A stretch of DNA of 64,000 nucleotides from Podospora bellae-mahoneyi (taxonomy: Eukaryota > Ascomycota > Sordariomycetes > Sordariales > Podosporaceae). The position numbers and the translations under genes are program-made. Within the stretch, counting starts at the first letter, position 1. Every line of letters begins with the position of its first letter. The notes beneath the pieces were generated by a model, which ran no database searches, had not been told where the DNA came from, and was given only the letters and a program-made list of their open reading frames with translations. Location of the stretch: the NCBI RefSeq assembly GCF_035222275.1, contig NC_085882.1:3541501-3605500 (forward strand), in the 5' to 3' direction. Shown here one piece after another: positions 34,566 through 45,000 of this stretch.

Positions 34566-36110
34566 TCATTTGTCCTCGTCAGGGAACTCACAATCATCAT
34601 CTGACACCTGATCCTCTACCTCAACAAGGCCATCAAGGTCAGACAGTTGATCGTCTGCCTCGTCAAAATCGTCGTCCTCTTCCTTATCCTCCTGGCTCTC
34701 CTCGTCACCCTCATCCTCCTCGCTCTCCTCATCGTTCTCCTCATCGGTCTCCTCATCGTTCTCCTCATCACTCTCCTCATCATCATATGACTCCACAGGG
34801 GAGCCAATAATTTCAAACCCCTGGGCCCCAGTAACCTCATCATCAAGCTTCTCACACTTGGTCTGAAGCTCAATGCATTGAACCAACAGCTCATCATTCC
34901 TGGCGGCCAAGACATTGTGACTGAACATCATATCCTCACACTCCTGTCGGCGTTTTCTGCAGTCGTCCTTCATATCTTCCAGTTCCTCAATAAGCCTCTT
35001 CTGTATATTCTCCAGCCCCTTGATGTCGTAGCGCAAGGCCTCGACAACCTTACTTTGCTTATGATGGTCACCGTGCAATCTCACGTGTAATACCAGCAGC
35101 TCCTTGTACGCCTGACGCCTCTTCAAATACATTTCCTTATGTTCGGCGTGGTCGTTTTGCAAGCTTTGCAGTTTCGCAAGGAAGAATAACTTTTGCGATT
35201 CTGCCTCAGTGGCGCGCCGGTCTTCCTCTTTCCACTGCTCCTTCATCTGCTGGACCTCCTCCTCAAGACTGTGATTGCGCTCGAGGGCCACGCTCAGCTC
35301 AGCGGATTGGGCATGGTAGCGGCTCTTCAGTGCGAGGTCAGACTCTTCCAAGTTCTGGTGCTTGTCTTGCAACTCGCCGTGTTCCTCCTTCATCTGGTTG
35401 TGCTTCTTCATCCACTCGTCGCCCTGCTCCTGCAACATGATGCAGTTCTTGCAGAGAGAATCCACCGTCGCGGTCTCCCAGCGGAATTTCTTCTGGAGCT
35501 GTTCATTAGACTTCATGGACTCGTCATACTTCATCTTCCACGACTCGCAATCCTTCCTGGACTGGTCACCCTCCTCCTTGGACTGAGCGCACTCCTCCTC
35601 CAACTTGGCGCAGTCCCTCCGCAAGTCATCGACCTTGAGTCTCTCCCGGGCGAGTTGCGTCTGAAGCAGGTCGGCATTATGCATCGCGTTCACGGCATCC
35701 CGATGGCGCGACAGCTGATGGCGCAGCTGCAAGTCGGAGATCTCCCGCTGGTGAAGGGAGTTGATGGTCGAGATTTGCTCGTCGTAGTCCTTCTCAATGG
35801 CGGCAATCTGCTCGGCGTGTGTGGTGGAAGAGCAGGCAATTTTTTGCTGGCAGGCGGCCAGCTCCTGGGAGAGCTTCAACTGCCGCTCATGCAAATTGGT
35901 AATCTCGGAGGTCTGCTGTTGGAGCTTCCAATTCAGTGCTACCCTCTGAGTAATGTACATTTTTCTGTTGATGTCGCTAGCCTCCTCCTCGGCAGCGAGG
36001 GCTTTGGTGAGCTCCTCAACCTCTTGACGTAGTTCCTGGAGATCGGGGGCCACCCTCTGGACCAGCCCGGCCAGCCTCTGTTGGACCGCTTTGAATTGAT
36101 CAGGCATCAT
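34566..36110 (-). CDS. Long coiled-coil protein with an acidic C-terminal tail
   Basis: Single exon, 514 aa from the first of two adjacent ATGs (36110; the second is at 36107). The frame stays open upstream to 36224, but that part is not coding-like. Residues about 10-430 form nearly continuous heptad-rich coiled coil dominated by E, K, Q and L. The last roughly 85 residues are extremely acidic with repeated DEENDEE, EEDEGDEE and DDQLSDLDG blocks. There is no catalytic domain, membrane segment or nuclear signal that can be named. It may be a scaffold or a chromatin/cytoskeletal linker; that is inference. Confidence 0.8.
   Translation of the reverse strand: MMPDQFKAVQQRLAGLVQRVAPDLQELRQEVEELTKALAAEEEASDINRKMYITQRVALNWKLQQQTSEITNLHERQLKLSQELAACQQKIACSSTTHAEQIAAIEKDYDEQISTINSLHQREISDLQLRHQLSRHRDAVNAMHNADLLQTQLARERLKVDDLRRDCAKLEEECAQSKEEGDQSRKDCESWKMKYDESMKSNEQLQKKFRWETATVDSLCKNCIMLQEQGDEWMKKHNQMKEEHGELQDKHQNLEESDLALKSRYHAQSAELSVALERNHSLEEEVQQMKEQWKEEDRRATEAESQKLFFLAKLQSLQNDHAEHKEMYLKRRQAYKELLVLHVRLHGDHHKQSKVVEALRYDIKGLENIQKRLIEELEDMKDDCRKRRQECEDMMFSHNVLAARNDELLVQCIELQTKCEKLDDEVTGAQGFEIIGSPVESYDDEESDEENDEETDEENDEESEEDEGDEESQEDKEEDDDFDEADDQLSDLDGLVEVEDQVSDDDCEFPDEDK
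34721..34786 (+). repeat. Low-complexity CTCCTCATC repeat inside the coiled-coil gene
   Basis: Units of about 15 bases (CTCCTCATCGTTCTC and variants) repeat four to five times and encode the Asp/Glu-rich tail on the opposite strand. Length variation between strains is likely. Confidence 0.7.
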
Positions 36111-36570
36111 GCAGGGACAGAATTGGTAATGCTGGTGGCAGGAGAGGGTGTGGATGAAGGGGGGAAAGGAAGAAGGGAAAGAAGTTTCCGAGGGCGAATT
36201 TTTAATCCAGAAATTCTTTTCCAAACTTTTGTGGCTTTTCAGTGTTCAAAACGCTATGTTGGGCGCTGGCAAAAAACTTAAACATCACGGTCTCCTCCAC
36301 ACCGTCACCTCCAACGATGAAGCTTTCGCCACCGCAGGAACGGAACGCCAACATGTCACTGATCTGAACTCTGTTTTGTGCGATGGGGCACGGATTTTCT
36401 CTGATGGTGATGTCTGCGCAGATGTCAACTTGTTTTACAAAGAGAAAAATGATGAAGACGAAAAAGAGAGAAATAAGATGAGGTCGTGTGTCGACACTGA
36501 GTTACCTCACCTAGGTAGTCGGTCTCTAAAAACTTTTCTGTCTCGTCCGAACATGGTTAGCCCAAAATCA

Positions 36571-36640
36571 GGCTCGCTTCACCCTCGGCTCACCCTCGGC
36601 TCACCTTGAGCTCACCACCGCTCACCCTACGCTCGCCATT
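36571..36640 (+). repeat. CGGCTCACC-type short tandem repeats, copy 1
   Basis: Six near copies of a roughly 11-base unit (GGCTCACCCTC and variants). A similar group (CGCTCACTG, CGCTCACCTTT, CGCTCACCTTG) occurs at 55762-55795 in the second repeat island. Confidence 0.55.
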
Positions 36641-37908
36641 CTCCAAAAAACGACAACTTTACGCGACGCTCTCATAGTCCAAATTTGGAGCCTCCCTCTC
36701 CTACAGGGACGAATCCTCCACCAAAACGGGGACCAAGGAACGGGCTCACCAGCGTATTTGCTTTCCGTTTTAGGGGACTCTGGGTCGTGGCAGCCATTTT
36801 GACATAGCAAAATCCGTCACTCCCTACCTGCTTATTGCACGACTTTCTTCTTCCAGTTCTGGCTATATAAAGAGGCTATTCTATCCGTCTTACCACCTAC
36901 CGCACGACTCTTCTCTCTCATCCCCAATATCCTTACTACCCCGTTTATTACTGCCACAAAACCTTTCTTTACACACTTCAGCGTTATCGGCCTTACATTT
37001 TCGCCTAACTAGCTCTCTACTGTCTTCTATTGGTTTGGGGTGCGGCCACAGGCCTGAAGGTATGAGTAAGAAAGTGGGGCTCCCAGAGGATTCGGGGGTT
37101 CAGGGGTCATGTATATATGCGGTCTGCTTCGGACGTTCTATTTTAGACAGGACATCGACTTTTATTTTCTTCGTATTTTGTGTCTTGCACGTGTGCAGGC
37201 AATTCTGGCCCTCTGATCAGGCCAATCCGGTGCTTATTGTGTGGCCTGCGAGCCCACAGAGTCTTTTCTTTGTCCTATGTGAAGTGCGGCCTGCGAGCGA
37301 GCCACTGTCACGCAGGTGTCGAGGAATCTGATTCCTCACGCAAGCAATTCAAGTCCACTTGTCTACAATCTACTCTCAGTAGCTCTTTGTTAGAACAACC
37401 TGTTGTTGACAGTGAACCCCATGTCTGAGACGCGTGCCACAACCTTCGATCATCCTGTCATATTCACCTCTGGCGTACTGCCTTGCAGTCTATATCCATT
37501 CCCGGTGCAGGTTGCAACATAAAGCTATCTACATATATTTCTGAAGTAACTTCGTACCTTATATCCATATCCAGCTAAACTGGTTACGTCAGTTCAGCTT
37601 CCATAAGCTCCTATTCAGCTTGGTTAACCAGAACCCTTTTCTGTCTCTAGCCCAATAATTGGATGAGGTGTCCCAGCACCTCGGGAACCATCCAGTGGTT
37701 CCCACACGGGGTTATTATACTTAGGGCGTAACACTAACCTAAGCTTACTAATAGTAATTCATTAAATATAAGTTACCCGAGATACTTAAGACAGAGGGCA
37801 AGGAGATTATAAAAATAAGCGGCTATCTATAACGAACCCTATCCAGAACCTCTGAAATGGATACTGGTTAAAGGCACTTCTGAAAAATCCTGGTTCGGTA
37901 CAGCTAAA

Positions 37909-37980
37909 CAGTATACAACAATAGCTTATCTCAATCACAATAACTAAGATACCAACGATTGTGACTTATATTGTATACTG
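37909..37980. repeat. AT-rich imperfect inverted repeat (hairpin)
   Basis: The left arm begins CAGTATACAACAATA and the right arm ends TATTGTATACTG. An inner pair (CAATCACAA with TTGTGACTT) continues the stem. This could be the fused ends of a small DNA transposon or a simple palindrome. Confidence 0.6.
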
Positions 37981-38040
37981 CGGAACTGTCTATCTACACC
38001 AGCCAGTTCCTCCGTATATATAGAACTTAGGACCTTAAGG

Positions 38041-38151
38041 TGCTCGTCCTGCTACGGCCCCGGTCACCCTTAGCACATCGCATCCTGCGATATGCTCGTC
38101 GTGCTATGCCTCCGATCATCCTCAGCATCTTGCATCCTGCAGAATGCTCGT
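38041..38151 (+). repeat. 52-bp tandem repeat, about 2.1 copies
   Basis: Units start at 38041, 38093 and 38145 with TGCTCGT; each has GCATCCTGC near its end. Copies differ at many sites. A related stretch (ATCCTGCCGTACGCTCGTGGG) occurs near 52147. Confidence 0.65.
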
Positions 38152-38627
38152 GGGTCTTGGCGCCATAGCACTTTCGTCCAACCCTAATTGGCTATTTCCT
38201 GACTTCTCGGGGAAAGCGGAGATGAATTTCCGTGGAACAGGATAGGCTAGATCTCTTGTTGAATCGACGCAGAAGTAGATAGTAAGCTTCGACTTGGGGT
38301 AGGCGAGGTGGAAGGTTGACACGAGACATTCGTAAAGACCAGCTTCTACGCCTTTTATAGGTCGATTAACAGTGATGTGCGGCACATCATCTTCCTTGAG
38401 GGTCGGGGAGAAAGGTTTCGCGTGAGGAGCAGAGTTATTCCGGAGGCTGAAGACGCAGAGAGGAGATTGTGAGCAAACACCGGAGGCGGTACGATGGTGG
38501 GGACGTCCAAGTCGTACATTTTGTAGATACCAATCCCTTGGACGGAAACGATAATGCAGGTCCAGACGAAGCTCACCAAGGCCGCACCGTGAACGATCAT
38601 CGGCATTGGGTCATAGTGAGTAGTCAT
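38122..38627 (-). pseudogene. Ceramide glucosyltransferase, 5' fragment only
   Basis: Two exons (38627-38518 and 38446-38122; intron donor GTACGA, acceptor TTCAG) give 144 aa. Residues about 10-32 form the N-terminal membrane anchor. PHITVNRPIKGVEAGLYECL and YPKSKLTIYFCVDS follow, the hallmark start of the GT21 ceramide glucosyltransferase domain (usual form IIRPIKGLEPxLYECL). Similarity stops near LAYPV...FP, and the frame ends at a TGA inside the 52-bp tandem repeat. The full enzyme is about 500 aa or more, so the catalytic D/QxxRW part is missing. The gene was probably cut by the repeat island. The intact enzyme makes glucosylceramide in the Golgi. Confidence 0.8.
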
Positions 38628-39024
38628 CGAAGGGAGAGAACAGCAAGGCGCGTAGAAACTTAGGAAAAAGGGCAGTGATCGTGATCAGCAGCTCTGCTGA
38701 CGGGAGATTTCGGCGACACAGGAATATAAAAACAGAGGCGCATGGCTGGCAAGTTGCATGTCGGAACTCTGAAGCTAAGTCTTATGTGGGGCATCATTGC
38801 CCTCTGTCTATTCAACCCTCGCACAGCAAAGAACAATTAAAACTCGCAATGTGATCAATCATTACAGGCATGGGCTCGGTAAAATGAGGGTATTTTGTGC
38901 ATCTATGGAGGCGTCGGGGACATGTTCTGCACTAACACCTCCAGTAGCAGTCCATCCGTCGGCTCTGTATGTAAGAATTTCGTCAGTCATCTGCCATATC
39001 TTCTAGACAGTCTTCAAAGGGGGA
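38628..39024. other. Intergenic region, possible extra 3' exon
   Basis: The giant minus-strand gene may continue here: a donor GTAAGT lies exactly at its stop (39033-39028), and a TACAG acceptor at 38965-38967 would add about ten codons ending at 38932. Otherwise no gene is seen. Confidence 0.4.
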
Positions 39025-42000
39025 TTAACTTACCGGTTGAAGATGATTAATACCATCCCACGAGTTCTCATCCCATGCCCCTACCCGACAAAACGGCATT
39101 CTGCTTTCGTCCCTGTTCCCGCTCGACCAGTGCTGGTTGCCGGCTGTGAAGTAAAGATCAAACGACATGAACAGCCTCTTTCTCTCGAGGTTCTCGCCCG
39201 GTGCCGGCCTGTCCCTCTTGAAGTTCACAGCTCCCTTTTCCTTGCGAATATCAACCTGAAGATCCGTCGGGAATTTCGAGCTTGCCTTGTACCACGTCAT
39301 CGAGATGCCAAAGTCCGTATTTGCCGATTCGTAGTTCTGTCGTACTTCATTGATATAAGAAGTGACTTCCATAAACATTGCGTTGGCGTTAGAGGTCCAG
39401 CTGAACCAGTGGTGCTGGGCGATATGGATGCGACATGTGGCTGGCTGCGGCGCTGCTGTTGGGGTAGGTTGTGCCGTGGGAGTAGGGACTGCCGTTGTCG
39501 GCGCACAGATGGTGACGTCCTCGCAGGTCTCGCGACCACCACTTCCTACGCAGCGCCGCGTCGTCGTCTTGGGACAGTTACCGAGGTCTGGCGCTCCTGT
39601 CAATGTCGGCATCGGAGGCCTGGTGACCTTGTGCGCTGGGTCCTCCGGGTCGTGATAGTCGGGGGGTGGCCCGACCGGCGTCGGCGTGCAGTAGTAACCG
39701 GTGCATATCTTCCCGCACTGGCCGTCTCGTTTCCCAAGTCCAATGGGCTTGTTGCAAAGGGGTCCGGCAGGACCGGGCTTGTGTTCGATAGGATCTCTGC
39801 TTGGCCCACCACCGCCACTGCCACCACCGCTGTCACCACCACCGCCGGGGGGGCTAAACAGCTTATCTGCGTCTGGTTTTTTGATGTCCTCAATCTTAGG
39901 GCAAACCTTGTCCAGCTGCGCATTGCCACCTTGGCCCTTGGCTTCGGTGGTGTCAAGGAGGCAGTGGCCAAGGTTAAACACTTGACCATTCCACGCTGTG
40001 CTGACCAAGGTATCGATCTTGCCCACTGGAATCTTTGGCTTTGCAGGGTTCTTGTCGGGTTTTCCCATAGGGAGAGGCCGGGAAAGTATCTTGATGAGGG
40101 CCTTGAGGCGTTTCGGATCCTTGAGGTCCTCCTTCCACTTTGACGGCAAAGAGCGGAGATTGGCAGCCATTGCTGCAACCAGGGGTGCCGCTGTTGGAGG
40201 GTTGAAAAGTCAGCTATCGTCCACAGACAGAAAATTGTCGTGGGAAACTTACCCATTGAGCTTCCGTCGTCCGTCGCGACACCCTTTCCAGGAACAGCGA
40301 TGTAAGTCTTTTCACCTGGAGCATAAGTAACCCATCTACCGGCAGACTTTGCGTCAGTAATCATGGCCTGCAATATATTGAAAAGGAAGATCATGAGAGC
40401 TTACTGTTGGTAAGGGGCGAAGGTTGCTACACGCTGACTTTGCTGCACTGCGCCCACCGAAAGGACGTTGCTGAGGTAGTCGGCGCGAGAGACATTGCCC
40501 CAACCGGCTGGGTAAGCATCAATGTTATCACCTCTCTCCTTGTAGGAATTGTGGATAGCGGCGACAACGAGCACGTTATACTGGTCTAGCTTCTTGATAA
40601 TTTTGTCTGTGGTTGCGATGCACTGTCAGTATATGGTCGTTATTCTGCCACGTCCTTGGCAAACTCGGAGTTGACTCACATAGCATCCTGATCCTGGCCT
40701 CGCTGGCACCATCCGTGAACATGCCGCCAGAATAGTTGATGATGGCTCGGCCTTCCTTGTTGTTCGCAGAATCAAGAATGTCATCCATAACTCGTATAAA
40801 TGTCTCAAGCACGGCTGCTTCCTCGAAATATCTGGTTTTTGCGCCTGAGTTGCCTGTGTAGGTGAATCCACTTCCTGGGTTGACTGGCAAGACCATGGTG
40901 ACCTCTCTGCCGGCCCCGAGGAGGTTTCCGAGAATCTTGGATGAGACAGCGGTCCCGTGCTTCCAATCGGAAGCGGAGACAGGCTTGGGTGTTTTCGCGT
41001 CGCCACCGTACGGCGACGAGTAAGGCCACCTGATCAAACGCCCGCCTAACCCTTGGAACTCCTGTTCAAAAAGTCAGATCTATGCTGTTCAATGACACCA
41101 ATCCAGGTGAAAGATGGGTAGACTTACTGCATGGCTGGTATCTATGTCCGACTCCATATTGTATATGTACTGCGTTAGGCCAGTGCCTTTGGGGTACCAA
41201 TATGTGTTGAACCATCTGTCGGGTTTCTTGGGGTCCTGCGTTCTTGCTGGGGTCCCAGACCTCCTCCATGACTTAAATCCTGTGTACGAGGGAGGTGCCG
41301 AAAGCTGAGAAAGCTCCCAATACTCCGCCGTTTCGTGTTCCCCATAGTCGTTCCTCTTACGAAGGACTCCAGAGATAGTCTCATTGAGGTCGCGATGAAT
41401 ATCTGGTATCTCAGTTGAAGAGGTAAGGTTCCCAGGTGACTGATCTCGGGAGAAGTGCCGAGGAACAACTGCTGGGCCGCCACCACCGGACCCAGGGAAC
41501 TTCCCCTGCCAGATATCGGTAACAGGCCGTGGCGTTTGAGCGTCCGCCAATGCCGTTTTGGCCTTAGCCTCTGCATTCATCTCAGAGAGGTAGTATATGT
41601 CGTCAATCTGAAATCACACTTATTAGCTCCTATCCTTGCGCTCGACTTTGATAAAAGCAAGAAAGATAATCGGAGGAAGCTGGCTGGCTGACTTACACCG
41701 TAGATCCCTTTGGCGCCACTAAGTGTGTCCAAGCTTGCACGGTCAAGCTGGACAACGTGGAAAAAGGCAGTAAACTTCGCCCTATCGGACTTGATCTCTG
41801 TGTATGACCATGGCTGCTTCTTTGGGTTATTGTTGACGTCCCCGAGCCAGGTGCGGATGGCCTGGACATTTTCAGGGTTGTCAGGTATGATCAAGGCATC
41901 CCCAATTTGGCATGGGCTCTTCTTTTTGGCTCTAGCTTGCAGGAACGGTCGAGATCTCTCCTCAAGGGTACCAGCAGCTCCTTGAACTGGGGTTGGCGTT

Positions 42001-45000
42001 GCGACAACCTCGCGCTTTGCCACCGGGGTGACAGTGCAACCATCAAAAGTCTGGGTCGACGAATTGTCATCCTCCACCTCGCATCCGTAGATAGTAGCGC
42101 ATGTCTCCTTGGTCGTAGACGAGGTCGTTCTGGTTGTGCCACCTTCCACAACGCCGGCGTACGAAGTCGTCATCTTGCAAAGCTCGGCGGTCTGGGTCTT
42201 GCAGTTGCTCGGCTTCTCAGGTGTGGGAATCGGGCCTCTGGTCGGTATTGTGATGGCTGGCCATTTTGGTAGACGTCCCTTGACCGTGATACCGGGAAGC
42301 TTTGGCCAGTCGATATTCGGGGGACCACTCCTATAGGGCCCGGGGGGCAGAGGAGGGAAAACCCAACCGAAGACCTTGAGTTCTGGCCAGTCGATGCAAA
42401 TGAAGAAGAACCAAGCTTTGCACGACAGGTATATACCCGCGGGCTCGTCATCGTCATCGTCGGAATCTTAAGGGTCGTCTTCTCTTGGTGGATCCGGCAC
42501 TAGCGTGGTGATGGGCTGAATGATATTACCTGAGCCTGTAGGAAATGGCTTGATATCAGGAGCCTGGGTCCCCGTGAACAAAGTGCAGCCAATGAGAAGT
42601 GTGCTCTCAGGAGGTGCATCCATTGCCTTCGTTCCCGTAGGTGCGCACCCGCCCAAAGTTACTTGACCCTGGCAATTGTCAAGCGTCAAGATGGCGTGAA
42701 ACTCATCAATCTCCAACACGCCACCCGGCGGGCAGTCCCAGACCATTGGAGGTCCAGATCCTAGAGGAGGTCGATCAATGATTGGATTTTGATCATCAGA
42801 TGGTAGGTCGCTGTTGTCTGGAATGTCGACTCCAGATGGGTCGTCAGGCAGCGGGCCATCTGTCACTGACGGCCAGGGCGGAAGAGTAATCCATCGCGAA
42901 GTTGGCGGTGCACCACCCCCTGGAGGCGTGACGACGACGGGAATAGGGGGGATATCAATACTTGGGTTGGCGTAGAAAGGGGGAATGCCACCGGCACCAC
43001 CGCCATTTGTTGGATTGGCGACGGTGATATTGACATTGGACATGGGCATCTGATTTGTCGTAATGTTGGGCGCATAGACGGTGATGGTCGTCGTTTCGAC
43101 GACAAATGATGCACCCTGGCTGCGGCCCACCTCAATGGATGTTGTATAGGGTGGAATTGAGATTACCGTTGGTGCCGGGAGTGAGCTGGGTGGCAAGATA
43201 AGACGGCAAGGCGGCGTACAGTAGGCAGTCCTTTCGCGGTACACCTCGGTTCCCAGATAAACGACTTCGACATCGTCCTCGTCTAAACTGGCGTCGGGAT
43301 ACCACTCTTGCAGATCGACTGCCCAATCAGTGGTGCCCAGGAAATTGTACGAGTGGTAAAACTCGGTTCTCTTGTCCTTCATCTCGTCGTCCATCCAGGC
43401 CACCCATTCTGTGTTGTCATACACCATGATGTTGGAACCTTCTTTGTTGTAGCGCTTGTTGGCCCTGCCTTGAGCAATGATCTGGTTGATCTCGGCGTTC
43501 GAGATGTATCCAGCAGTGTCCGTACACCGACCTTTGGCAGCATGGGAGTTGCGGTTGTCGCCCGTGAACAGGCAGGACTCGCCGTCGCACCCAGCCTGGG
43601 CCATCTTGAAGGACCGTCCGTAACTGGAGACACCAACCAGGACCTTGTTGGAAGGGGCACCCGCCTTGGTAATCATGGAGAGCGCGTCCCTAGTCTCAGT
43701 CTCATTGACATGTGACCGCAAGCAATTGCCCGTCGGGCAGCCAGGCGAAGTCCACTTATTACCAGCATCCCACTGGCCGTGAAGATCATAGGTCATGAAG
43801 ACAATATAGCCGAGAGCTTGGGCTATTTGCTTGACAGGAAAGGAGCGGAGGTACCAGAACGACGCTGGTGCGGCGAACGAAACTGTCTTGGAATCGCCGA
43901 CCTCGGCCTTGATGCTGGCCAAGAGTCTGTAGTAGTTGAGACCATTTACCGGATCATCAGCGGGAATGTCCGGGATGTCAGGGGCACCTGGATATTCCCA
44001 GTCAAGGTCGATGCCGTCAAGGTTGTGCTCGTTGATGAAGGAGATGATGTTGCGCTTGAACAGGTCGCGGTTGGCTGGTTGGGCGGCCTCTCGGAGAATC
44101 ATGAAGGTCCCTGGCAGAGCACTGAAGTCCCAGCCACCTAGAGATACAACCTTCTTGACGCCCTGAAGCTTCTTGAAACGTTCAAACTGCTTCTTGACTA
44201 ACGGGTCCGTGATCTCGATCCGAAAATCGCCTCGCGTGACATTAGGAAAGGCAAAGTGAACGTGGGTGTAAGTGCTTGTGTCGATTTGGGTAGCATCCAT
44301 GTGCAGGCACTTGCGGCCAAAGTTCCAGCCCTCAAAATAGCCAAGCTTGATATGTTTTGCCGGCGCGGGGCCCTTGATGATGTCTCTGCCGCAGTTGCTG
44401 ATGCATCCGTGCTGGCCAGGAGCTGCAGTACCGGGAGCACCAGTCTCGGACTTGGAAACGACACAGAAATCATCGGTCATACCGCATTGCCCCCAAATGT
44501 TGCAGCACACGTTGAGAGGGCACGGGTTCATCGTGCTGATGTTGGTCCCTAAGGGGGGCCGGACGGTGCCGTTCATGGTTGGTCCACAGATTGCGTTCTA
44601 CCAAGCCGAAGCAGGTCAGTATAGGAAGTGGAAGAAGCAGTTTGACTTGGGTTGACTTACAGGGACAATAGCAGGCATCGGCGCAGCTCCGTCGCTGACG
44701 CACATGTTGAAATCGGGATAAAGCAACTTGCAGCCATTCCAACCCCATGTGTTCTTGTTGAAGTTCTCCAGTTGGGTCACACTGAGCATGTTGCTTGCAG
44801 CAATCTTGGCGCAGTTGTCGTCCTTCTTGGTCCGATAAACGGCACAATAGCCATCGGCACCCTTCTTGGGCCTAAGGTCGGGAAGGTTGCCCTGGCTGCA
44901 GCACACATGCTGACCTTCGGACAGTTTGGAGCAAAGCCCGGATTGAGGATTCGCCTTGGTGAAGTCATCGCCAGTAATTCCCTGTACATCGTATTGTCAG

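Larger units (their letters stand above)
36111..38121. other. Repeat island 1, gene-poor
   Basis: About 2 kb without a supported gene. The left part holds the promoter of the coiled-coil gene and CTCACC repeats. The part from about 37660 is AT-rich with many stops in all frames, a hairpin and a 52-bp tandem repeat, and abuts a truncated gene. It looks like decayed transposon or LTR sequence, but no transposase or polymerase domain is recognisable. Confidence 0.55.

Noticed and set aside
35193-36032. 279-codon leucine-rich plus-strand ORF
   Set aside because: Antisense of the Glu/Lys/Gln-rich coiled coil, which naturally reads as Leu/Phe-rich on the other strand.
39037-40143. 368-codon plus-strand ORF
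   Set aside because: Antisense to the spliced C-terminal exon of the chitinase-prot­ease gene; no domain of its own.
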